Shown here piece by piece: positions 25,929-37,400 of a stretch of DNA of 64,000 nt (the first letter of the stretch is position 1; each line of letters opens with the position of its first letter). Below the pieces are notes generated by a model. It saw only the letters and a list, made by a program, of their open reading frames with translations. It was not told the origin of the DNA and ran no database searches. Location: the NCBI GenBank assembly GCA_036874045.1, contig CM072335.1, positions 27,845,501 to 27,909,500 of the forward strand, written 5' to 3'. The DNA comes from Cymodocea nodosa (lineage: Eukaryota > Streptophyta > Magnoliopsida > Alismatales > Cymodoceaceae). The position numbers and the translations under genes are program-made.

Positions 25929-26420
25929 AGAGCACGTAGATGTGTTTCAGATTTTTCATGTATACTTTTCATGTTTGTTTCTTGGGCTAACTCGAAAGAT
26001 GGAGGTTTCCAGTTGGTTGACATAGCATTGAATAATGTTTCCGGAGCAAAAACGTTGAAAAATAAGGATTGACATTGGTTGGACCATACCTTATAATCGT
26101 GTAGTTATTCTTGCATTTGCAAAGCAGACCCATCATTTTCGAACTTTCGTTTACATCCACGATCTTGTGATAAGATTACGTAACGACATATTTATCATCA
26201 CGATTTAAATCTTATCGTTTATATCTTTTTAAACATTTTTAGAATTTATTTTGTCATTCATAAAAAAAGGTTAGAGAGCAGAACTGTAAGTCGGTTATAC
26301 TGCTAACACGAAACATCCACGAATGCAGAAGGAACGAAAAAGATCAAAAGAAATGGAGGGATGTATACATCAATCTTCAGATTCACAGGTTTGAAAGAGC
26401 GAGTGTGTAGTGTATATACA
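25929..26420. other. 3' flank of SRO-type gene up to a Copia insertion
   Basis: Contains the 3' untranslated region of the SRO-type gene and then AT-rich DNA with no gene. The last five bases (26416-26420, ATACA) are the left copy of the target-site duplication of the Copia element that follows. Confidence 0.7.
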
Positions 26421-26739
26421 TGTTATGTGCTTTAGGTTTGTATTAGACGTCAAGTTTAAGTTGCAGTTTGTGAAGTACTTTACCTTTTCCTAAAAAATAG
26501 TGTTTGTATGTAATGCATGATAGTGCATAATTGTCCAAGGCACGCGTTTGTATGTAGACGTGGGCGGTTTTGGTTTCTGAGTATTTAACAATTGTAATCT
26601 TCAGATAAGGTGTGTCGATGAACGGTTGTATTGTGAATTTTTCAGAAGAATAGAATTCTCTATTTTCTCACTTTCTCCTTCCCCTCACCTCACCTTGATC
26701 ATTCATAGTCTTCTTCACCTCTTCCATCAGTTTTAAGAA
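26421..26739 (+). repeat. 5' LTR of the 26.4-30.9 kb Copia
   Basis: Begins TGTTATGTGC and ends just before the primer-binding site. It pairs with the shorter copy at 30647-30877. Confidence 0.88.
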
Positions 26740-29700
26740 TTGATATCAGAGCTTTGTCATCAACGGACCAATCATGGAGTCACAATCATACTTCTTCAAC
26801 CAACTCACTCATTAGATCTTTGATGGTGATGCATATCAACATTGAGTGATCTGGATGACTACGTATCTGGAGGAGCAAGATTTGTGGAATGCAGTTGAAG
26901 AAGAGGACAAACTTCCTCCCTACTGTTGCGCAAATCAAGCTACACAAAGAGAAGAAGGTGCACCGTTTGAGAGCAAGGCCTATTTATTCTCCACGGTCAC
27001 TCTAGAAATATTCACTCAGGTAATGTCCTTTATCTAGAAAAAGAATATACTGGTGATGAGCGCATCAAGGGGATGAAGATTTTAAATATTATAAGGGAGT
27101 TTGAGTTGATGAGGATGAAAGATTTTGAGAGTATCAAAGAATACTCATCTAAGTTACTTATTGTTGTTGACAAGGTACGTCTCTTAAGGTCAGAATTTTT
27201 TGATTCTAGAGTAGTCGAGAAAATCCTAGAGACTATACCTTAACAATATGAAGCTTCTATCACCACCTTGGAGAACACACGAGACTTGTCAAAGTTCTCA
27301 TTAGCAAAGCTCCCTAATGCTCTGCAAGCACAAAAACAGAGGAGGTTAATGCGCCAAGAAGGTAGTGTTGAAGGAGCTCTATTAACAAAACAGTATGTTG
27401 ATAGAATAGGAAAAAAGAAGACTGAAAATTTTCAAAGTGAGGAGAGTGGCACTCAGGAACCTAGTACCAGTAAAAGGAAGAATAAGAAAACTTTTTCACC
27501 ATGCAAACACTGTGGCAAGACGAGCCATTCCCCTTCAAAGTGTTGGATCCGACCAGGAGCTAAGTGCTCCAAGTGTAATCAGATGGGTCATGAAGCTATT
27601 ATCTGTAAAAAAACTCAAGAAGGAGGAAGTTCAACAAGCAGAGCAACAAACACCTAAGGAACATCTATTTGTGGCTACGAGAAAGTTGTCAATTGAGTCT
27701 GTAATGTCAAGTTTTAACTTGTGGCTCATTGATAGTGGTTGTACTAACCACATGACTTTTGATAAGGGGCTGTTTATTCAACTTGAGCCTTGGAGAGCAA
27801 CTATCAAGATTGGGGATGGTAAATTTCACTATGTTGAAGGCAAGGGTATGGTTGCTATAAATACACCAAGGGGAGTTAGGCATCTTGTTGATGTTTATTT
27901 TGTTCCTCATTTAAAGCAAAATCTGTCAAATGTAGGGCAATTGTTGGAAATAGGGATGGATGTGAAATTTGTAGATCATAAATATTGTCAGATTAATTAT
28001 CCTACTAGTGAAGAAATGGTTAAACTATAGATGAGGGAGAGGAGCTTTTATTTAGATCCAACTAGGCATTGTTGTACTGCCTGTAACCAGAATGATGATG
28101 TCACAACCTTGTGGTACAAAAGGTTGGGCCACTGTCATCTAGACAAATTGCTGAAGTTTGGGAATGAAGAATTGGTGTTGGGGTTGCCAAGCAATGTAGA
28201 AAGAAGTTTCCCTCTTCTAGTTGGAGATCCTCTCAACAGTTGCAGTTGATTCATTCAGATATCGTTGGGCCTGTGAGCACTCCTTCACTCAATGGTACTA
28301 TTTATTTTGTATCCTTTATATATGACTACTCAAGAACTTGGTTATATTTTATGAAAACAAAATCAGAAGTTCCAACACACTTCAGGGTTTTCAAAAATTT
28401 AGTTGAAAACCAAGTGGGGCTATCTATAAAAACCATAAGCACAGATAATGATACTGAGTACACCAGTAGCATTTTTAAATCTATATGTGAAGATGCAAGG
28501 ATTCAACATCAGTTGACAGCCCCTTACACACCCCAACAAAATGGGGTGAGTGAGAGGAAAAATCAGACAATCTTGGACATGGCATGTTGCTTGATGTATG
28601 AAAAAGGCATGCCAAAATGTTTCTAGGTTGAGGCCTGCAGCACTACAGTTTACATCCAAAATAGACTACCAACTCTAATATCAAATGAAGTTTCACTTTT
28701 TGAACTATGGATGGGTTATAAACCTTCCATAAAGCATCTACACACCTTTGGGTGTGTATGCTATGCCCATGTTCCAAAGGTATCCAAAGACAAATTAGAT
28801 CCAAAATCTACTCCATGTGTATTTGTGGGATACAATCAAACAACCAAAGCATATAGAATCTTTCTACCCAATGAAAATGAAGTCATAGTGTCCAAAGATG
28901 TGTTCTTCGATGAAAGTGCAACCTGAAAATGAGAGACTGATGGAAACTCTTCAAGAAATCCTATCTCTGCCACTGTGGAAGGAAGTACTCCAACTATTAT
29001 TAAAGTTTCTCCGTAGGAGGAGAAACAATCTTTTGATGAAAATCATGACAGTGATCATTTTGATCATACTTCAATCAAAGGTACAAGGTCTTTAAGTGAA
29101 ATTTATCAATATGCTAATGTTGCATTAGGTAAACCTTCCACTGTTGAAGCATTGACTATCCTTGATTTGAGAAAGGTCATGGAGGAGGAAATATCTACCA
29201 TTCAACAAAATGACACCTAGTCATTAGTTGATCCTCCACCAGAAAGGAAGATTATTGGGGTAAAGTGGATTTCAGGCTAAAGCACATCCCTGATGGCATT
29301 GTGAAAAAGCACAAAACAAGGCTGGTGGCTAAACGATATTCTCAGGAATTTGGGATAGATTATCTTGATACTTTTACATTGGTAGCTCAATTGGAGACTA
29401 TAAGGCTATTATTAGCCATTAGTGCAAATTTCGATTGGATCATACATCATATGGATGTTAAGGCAACTTTCTTAAATGGTGATCTATCTGAGGATATCTA
29501 TGTTCAATAGCCTCAAGGTTTTCAAGCTACTCAATGTAAGGCTCTTTATGGCTTAAAACAAGCCCCTAAGGTATGATATAGTAAATTGATGCTCTGCTAT
29601 TGATTTGGGATTTACTAAAAGTGTGTCTGAAGCAACTCTATATATAAAGAGGGATAAAGCTGAAATTCTTATGATATCTTCATATGTTGATGACCTCTTA

Positions 29701-30646
29701 ATCATTGGAAGTTGTAAAGACTCTATCGCAGAATTTATGCAGTGTATGATGCAACACTTTCAAATGTCAGATCTAGGTCTGATGACTTACTTCTTAGGGC
29801 TTGAAGTACATCAATCTGAGGATGAAATTTTTGTGTCTCAATGCAAGTATGCTAAAGATTTGTTGTATAAGTTCAAGATGGACAGTAGCAAATTAATCAA
29901 TACACCTATGCATCATAAAGAGAAGTTAAAGAATAAATCTTTAGATGAATGCATTGATAAATCCTATTACAGGAATATAGTCAGGAGCTTGATGTATCTA
30001 TTAGCTTCTAGGCCAAATATAGCTTTTGCAACTGATTTTCTATCTAGATTCCTGCATAAAGTTGGAAATGATCATCTGCAAGCTACAAAGAAGGTTCTCA
30101 CGCATGTAAATGGGACTATCAACTTTGGACTCAAATTTAAGGTGTAAACGGTAAAATTGATTGGGTATTCTGATAGTGATTAGGTTGGAGCAAATGTGGT
30201 AGATTATTAAAGTACCACTGGCCATTGTTTCTTCTTTGACTCGAGTATGTTTTCTTGGTGTTCAAAGAAACAAGATATTGTGGCTCAATCAACAACTGAG
30301 GCTACAGTCATAGCAACAAATGCTGCAAACAATCAAGCTATGTGGATCAGAAAATTATTTTCTGATATGCATCTCTTGCAAGCTAATGCTACTCCTCTAC
30401 TTGTGGATAATCAAGTTGCAATTACAATTGCAAACGATCTAGTCTTCCATGGGAAGACTAAGCATTTTAATGTAAGCTATATGTTGTGAGAGATATGCAA
30501 AGCAAGGGAGAAGTAGCCCTTCTACCGTAGGAGAGAGAACAGTTGGCAAAATCTAATATATTTACAAAGCCTCTTCTAGTAGATAAGTTCCGACACATGT
30601 GATCCAGTATTAGGGTTGACAAAATCTAAAACAAGGAAGAGTATGT

Positions 30647-30877
30647 TGTTACGTGCTTTAGGTGTGTTAGAAGTCAAGTTTAAGTTGCAGTTTGTGGAGT
30701 ACTTTACCTTTTCCAAAAAAATAGTATTTGTATATAATGCACGATAGTGCATGGTTGTCCTAGGTACACATTTGTATGTAGATGTGAGTGGTTACGGTTT
30801 CTATGTATTAACGATTGTAATCCTCATATGAGGTGTGTCGACGAATAGTTGTATTGTAAGTTTTTCAGTTTTAAGAA
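30647..30877 (+). repeat. 3' LTR of the 26.4-30.9 kb Copia
   Basis: Begins TGTTACGTGC. Its sequence parallels the 5' LTR but it is about 90 bp shorter. It is followed directly by the ATACA target duplication. Confidence 0.88.
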
Positions 30878-30882
30878 ATACA

Positions 30883-32379
30883 TATAAGGGCAGAAGTGAA
30901 ACCGATTTGCTTGCATCTTGCGCAAAGGTCCGGCCCAAGATGCTGCAAAAAATGTCAAATTAGCTATATCTCTAGGAAAATCCGCAAGTTATGCAACAAT
31001 GATCTCGGTCAACCTCAAACCCAGCTAAACAGTGTGGATCAAGTCCACGTCAGTCGTCTGTGACCATAAACCCAACAACTTCGTTATTAAAATGGCAATG
31101 CAATTCAACTATATGTTAGTCAGATAGACATATAAGAAAATATAATATTTCAAATAAACATGCAAAATATTAAGAAAACTTTTGAAGATATACAAGCAAA
31201 AATCCCATTTTTAAAAGTAGAAGAGAAGGAATTACATGAACAGCAACCATACAACCTCCTTCCATTGGCATGAACAGCACTCTGGTCATGGAAGGAGGTC
31301 GCAGACCTGAATTTGCGAGCACGTTAGAAGTCCTCTTCTCACAGTAGATGGACAGGAAAGAGCGAACCTGTGAAATTCTCTTCTCCCACGTCCAGCCACA
31401 ACTTATCGCAGGCCCCAATTAGCGCCTACACAGAAGTGGTTGTACGACGTACCACCAGCCCCATTCTAGCCAATTATTATATTACAGATGTCATTCAAGT
31501 AATTGTTCCAGTCCAGTTAAAAATCCGTTAAATACATAACGACGTTAATAAAGGAAAAAAAAACCAAAAGATTACCTTTCCTTTTTAGAAACAGAAACTG
31601 AAGAATCACTACCACCAGCATCAGCTAGGGGGGCCTCGTACACAGTGGACTCATCATCCTCACCCCATCACCGATGATGCACCGTGCTATCCGTTACTAG
31701 ATACCGAGGATGCTAATGGGAACCAGCCCTTCTATCGACGAGGGACGACAACGACGTTTTTCCAATCTTCCATGCATTGAAGGTGACGCTAGCGACAAAG
31801 TTGGTTTGCTTCGACAATAATTGAAAACGCACTATCCCTAGTTCAGCTAAGCCTTAATTAAATTCATACATTAATTTGAATGGAAAGTTACATACCAAAA
31901 AACAAAGGCATGAATGCCACAAACATACATAGTGCAATTACGAGTTTCGAGTCTTCAGAGAGATGATTTCAACACAAACGACATTCAGACAATGTGATCA
32001 AGAGCAGAATTATAATGGCATCAATCATAACAAGCAACAATCAGGCATTTTATCAATATAAATGGAACGTGCAATCAAGATGACGAATGTCGATCCCAAA
32101 CTTTTCTTGTTGTCAGGCAACGATTTTCTCAGTACAAGAAATACAAAATTTCAAAAATTGCTGACGGGACTGAAGTGCTTTTGGAAACTACCCGGAAAGA
32201 AATTGGAACGCAAACGTTTAAAGATATACAGGCTAGTTTATTTCCAATAATGTACATAAACATGGAATATGGCAATCTTGCACATTTAAATATGCCAAAA
32301 CGATAAGCTAAACACAAATTCGATATGTACATCCATATATACAGAATATGTACCAGTAATTTGCAGAGCCTGTGGAGAA
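30883..32379. other. 3' flank of TOR between Copia and the TOR stop codon
   Basis: The right part is the TOR 3' untranslated region. A minus-strand AATAAA at 32242-32237 is about 140 bp past the stop and could be a polyadenylation signal. A 12-bp perfect inverted repeat with a 22-base loop lies at 31254-31299. Exon-like strings on the minus strand near 31.4 and 31.6 kb do not stay open or link into a gene. No other gene is supported. Confidence 0.5.
31254..31299. repeat. Short perfect inverted repeat (hairpin potential)
   Basis: acctccttccat at 31254-31265 is the exact reverse complement of atggaaggaggt at 31288-31299, with 22 bases between. It could fold as a 12-bp stem. No known small-RNA precursor is recognised. 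Confidence 0.8.
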
Positions 32380-34484
32380 TCACCAGAATGGACACCACCT
32401 ACAACCAAACCGAAAGTAAAGTTAGATCTTGACAAATAATCTTGAGGCAAAAGCTTTCACTGCAATACAAAAATAACCAATGAGTTAACCACTAATATAG
32501 GGCTGTTTCACTGCAATCCACAACCAAAAAATAACACCAGTTGCCCATGCATTTCTGAAAAGGTCACCCAGATAAGCTAGAGACATGACAAGAATCGAGA
32601 AACATTACAAACATCATACAACAATTCAAGTGGCATAACCAAAAATCATGGAAATTCAAGGCCGACAAAGATCGCAACTGGATAATAATAAACTTCTATA
32701 AATAAGGGAAAAATGTCAAAGCTGGCTATGGAAACACCCAAAAAATGATCTGAGAAGTGAAAACCCACACCAAAAATTGACTTACAGTACTACAATGATA
32801 ACTTCCTTAAACAAGAGGAGAAAAAGGAAAATCAAGACCCCACTTTTCCAGAGACTTAAGTCAAATTAAATCAGGATGATTATATGTTGTAGGAAAAATG
32901 TAAAACCCACTATCGAAAACACAAAAAATGATCTAAAAAGTAAAAACCAAGTTCACAACTAGGTTTTGGTAAGCATAAACAAGTTCTTTGGAAAATACGT
33001 GGAATATGTTAACATTAATCACAACTTTGAAAATTAAGAATAAACTAATGGTTTTAGAAAAAGTCAAAACTCATACATGTGAAAAATTCAATAATTACAA
33101 AGGAAAATAAATCCTGACCAAGGTATCTGCGAGAGAGAGTAATATTGATAAGCAATGGATGATAAATATATATGGTTAGCTAATGACCTTAGGGTTATGG
33201 AGACATGGATGTTCACTTACCCACTTATACATCTAACACTACTAAAATTGAAGCATGCATGCACTCAGATGTGCACGAGCATGCACACACACGCACGCAC
33301 ATACGTAATGGATGGCATGCCCAACTTACCATACGGTTACTCAAACGCACAAACTCATAATCCCTTAATTAAGATATACACAAATTCTCCAAAAGATGGA
33401 GCATAAGATGTGGATTTTGGAGGCATAGATGATAAGTTGACACTTGGGCAGCCTAGTTAGAGATGTACTATATTGCTAGGTTATCACAACAAAGAGAAGG
33501 TGGCTTTGTGTGACTCAATCACGCCAGTCATGTGTCGGCATGGTGGAATTGGAGCAAGCACCTTACGACCTATGGAGTTGAGATGACCTCCTCGGAACGA
33601 TTCAAATGGCAAATATGGCAGGCCCAAGGGTTTTATACCATGGGTACAAAGTATTATCCCATGGGAAACTAGCAACAAAGTTGGACAAGGTGGCATGCTC
33701 TTCAACGACAATAAAACAAAATGGTGCAAGAGAACATCAGAGTTCCACTAATTGGCCAAAGCCCTCTACATTGACATTGAAAATTTCGTCTAGAAAATCG
33801 TCCCATAGGAGATGTCTTTGTTTTGGGACGGATAATATATTGAATGCCAGCACCACAGCCATGACCATCAAGCTACACACGCACACAGCTCTTGATACAT
33901 GGATATCACATAATAAATTTAACGGCATCAAATCAAAAGATATCAGATTATGGAGATAAATGCAGAAATAAGCAGGTTGAAAAGGACTTAGAAAACAGAT
34001 TAGAAGGGAAAATAACATAATCCAAGGTTTGCAGGAAATAAACTAGGTGTGTTAGGCAAAAATTGCACTCTAATTGATCCAATTGAAATTTCTAAGAATA
34101 ACAAATATGGGTACCACTAGAGTTGGACGAAGATATAAAGCAAGAAGAACCTAATAACAACTCGCAGTGTATCCTCACTTTTACATATGTAGATAGAATT
34201 TTGCATACATACCCGACATAGTTTTGGCACAAGTTCTCATGTGAAGTAGCTTGCAGAATTAGCTTCTCAACCTGAAATTTCACTGATAGACCATGCTCAA
34301 CCTCACGAGCATCACCAGACATCAAGTTACTGTGGTCAGCTGACTGTTGAATACCACTACTAGCCAATGGAACTGAAGCACCCGAAGAGAAGTCTCTTCC
34401 GGTAAGTTTATTACTCATACGGGCCATGACAACTACCGCACGTTCATTAAGAAACTCATTAGCATCACCTAGATGCTGGACAGC
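32380..34484 (-). other. TOR: TOR FATC exons, split before WCPFW
   Basis: Exon 34484-34213 ends within the Gly codon of ENLCQNYVG. After a 1.8-kb intron, exon 32398-32380 supplies the last base of that codon, then TGG TGT CCA TTC TGG and the TGA stop. The WCPFW terminus is invariant in TOR proteins and needed for kinase function. The intron shows a clear gtatgt donor and a ttgtag acceptor. Confidence 0.93.
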
Positions 34485-37400
34485 CTGCAGAAAGTGTCCT
34501 TAAATAAAGTAAAATTATAAAACTCAAACAAATCGAACAGATTAATTTCAGCACAAAATAACCTGAAGAAGTTCCCTCTCACGCACTCCTCTTAGAGGGT
34601 GAGCAAGTTCTCTTTCTGGCACAGACTCATCACTATTCACAACAGGATGAGTTTGAGTACTGCTCAAGGTTGCCATTTGAGGAACTTCATTAAAATTGAA
34701 AAGACGCCAATTTATGAGAGGATCGTGTACGAAGGCCTGAACCAAGAATACAAAATTTAACAGCCAATTACTATATTCTCAAACAGCACCTATCCGTGAG
34801 GTGAATGATCAGAGATTTCCTCTTCCAAAAACAAAGCAGGCATCATAAAAGTTCATTTCAGCCTCTTTAAGGCATGGATTGCATTCTTTACCTCCATCAT
34901 GGCCATGACACTGTCCTTGTTTGTCCTTAGAACTTGCATGACATTTTCGCAAGTGGATCGGAAATTACCTTCAATTCCACTAACTTCCATAGCCTTCACA
35001 AGCATCCGTGTTAAACGAAATGGAACCTGTGTCATGAAGTTTTGAAATTTTAGTTTGGTTATACAGAAATTGAAAGCATGGGTTTTTTGGATTGATTCAT
35101 AAAGAGGCAATCTCTATATAGGAAAAAAGTTTAGAGAAATGTACTTTCTCTGGAAATTTTTCTCGATTCATTGAAGCCTCAAAGCAATCTCCAAAATCAA
35201 TATGCAAAATTTTTCCACTGTAACAACAATAAAATCATAACCTCTCATCATGAAATAATCAGGAGTAACTATGCTTTGTTCTTCAGAAATACAGGGTACC
35301 TGAATCGGTGCAACATAAGATTACTAGGATGGCGGTCCCCCAGACCAAGAAGGTAACCCACCTACACCACAAGCAGTTACAAAACAAACATAATCAAGAA
35401 AAACTGTTCAAAAAAAAGAAATATGGGCAACAAAGCTATGGCCATTTACCATACTCATGACAGCAAGGCTTCTTGTGTAATTAGTTCGGCGGTCAAGCCA
35501 AACTTCAGATGTTCGACTTTTTAGCCAAAGAACCTACAACATTCACAAATAGAGGTGATGTAGGAAATCCAAAATTGAAATTAAATGTATTACAATTCTG
35601 AGCTGTAAAGCATATTAAGCAGATTGTAAACGTGAAGCAATATGGAAGTTATAAATGTTCTATCATACCCTTGACAAGTCATTTCCTTCAGTATTCTGCA
35701 AGGCATGCTCAAAAACTTCCACCTTGGCAATTAGAGGCAAGTGGTCATAATCCGGTGCAAATGCAAGCATAAGTCTGTGCTCCTGATTCAGGAATATCTA
35801 AAAAAAAAGTGCACTCAATTTAATAAAAAAGTTTATGAATAATGACTAAAAGTTTTTTTTCTTTGAATTGGTAATAGCCAAAAATTGTTGATGTTACCTT
35901 TCTAGCGTCTCTGTATTCCCGTATCAAGTGGTGAAGGGTGTCACAGTTTGGAACCCAACCAATTAATCCACTATTGGGGGATAAGGGAATGACAGCATAA
36001 CGTTGAATGGAAAGGCCTTTCTCTGCAGTTTTCCTTGAATTCTCTAGCAGGGTATTTACCAGACCAAAAAGCTAGGACAGGGAAACAGTTAGATTACAAA
36101 CTATGAAAAATGAATAGATTCCAGAAAACCTGGAAACAGTGGTACTCCAAAAAAAACCTAACGGAAGCTGTGATACATAAAAGCTAGTAGACACACAAGA
36201 TAAGCAAGTGACAATATAATCTATTTGAAAAACTGGAAATGGGTGATGTGTTAATAACCACAGAAATCATGTTATTGCTATAAATCACAATTTGATAAAA
36301 TATAAACATTTGCAAGAACAAGCAAAGCAGTATGCTACATATGGTATCATAACAAGAGAAACTGTGAGAATAAATAATGTTCTAAGGTTTTAGGTGTGTG
36401 TGAGTTTAGTCCCACATTGATAACGTTTTGTTTGTCTAGAGAAAATGGACCTAGGGGGGGGTTTGTGCACTCAGAATCTGACGGAATTGAAAATTTTTTC
36501 CGTCAGATTCCGAGTCATGAGGTATTTGTGCATTTTGAGAAAATCATGTGAGTCCAATCATGTGTAAAGGTTGGGAAAATGAATTCCCAACCTAAAAGGT
36601 CAGAATTCATTTTCCAAAAGATCGCTCGACGCTTACCCTCCCATGTTGAAATATATATTGTTAATATTTTTTTATTTAATTAATTATTTTAATATTTGTT
36701 TATTAAAAATAAAAATATTAATTATTTTATTATTATTAATATTATTTAATTTTATAATATTAAAATCATAAATATTATTTAATTCAATTATTATTATTAT
36801 TTTATTTATTATATTATATTATTTAATATATAATATCAAATTTTCAAAAACCATATAATTTTCCTAACTTTCTGTGGGTAACACAAACGAAGTCTTAAAA
36901 GTCATTTATGGCTAATAAAATGTTTAGAATTATATTTTTTTATAATCAAAGTATTTCAATAATTATTTATTATTTACTTTCATTTATTCACTTCATAATA
37001 ATTATATTTTTATAAAAGTTATTTATTATTACATTACAAGGAATATAAAATTTATAATTAACCTTTTGTTGTTTTAAACATGTATTATAACTAAAAAGTT
37101 ATCAATTTTTGTAATTTTTGATTTATTTTATATAATGATAAATGATATATAAACATTTATTTTAATAATATATTCATTTATTAATGTCAACAATTCATTA
37201 ATAAATTAATTACATTTTCACTAATTATTTTAAGTCAATACTTAATTTTATTAAAAATCAATTTTATTCAATTCCCTCTAATTCTGTCATGTGCACAAAC
37301 ACCTGGAATTCAATTTCCGTCAAATTCCTGAACGTGCACAAACACCTAGATTTTGAATTCTTTCCGTCAAATTCTGTAGAATTCAAATTCCGTTAGAATT

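Larger units (their letters stand above)
26421..30877 (+). mobile_element. Old, broken Copia LTR retrotransposon
   Basis: A fossil Copia element with recognisable parts in order. The 5' LTR is 26421-26739. A primer-binding site like the initiator-Met tRNA complement (TGATATCAGAGC) starts at 26741. A gag region with two zinc knuckles ends near 27.64 kb. Protease is near 27.72-27.78 kb, integrase about 28.24-28.9 kb, reverse transcriptase about 29.2-29.9 kb, RNase H about 30.0-30.5 kb, and the shorter 3' LTR 30647-30877. The target duplication ATACA is at 26416-26420 and 30878-30882. The LTRs differ by about 14% by eye, suggesting several million years. The reading frame is interrupted roughly eight to ten times, so it is not functional. 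Confidence 0.92.

Noticed and set aside
31370-31670. Exon-like minus-strand strings near 31.4 and 31.6 kb
   Set aside because: Short open stretches with AG and GT borders exist, but the 31.6 kb one has a stop two codons upstream without an acceptor, and they do not link into one frame.
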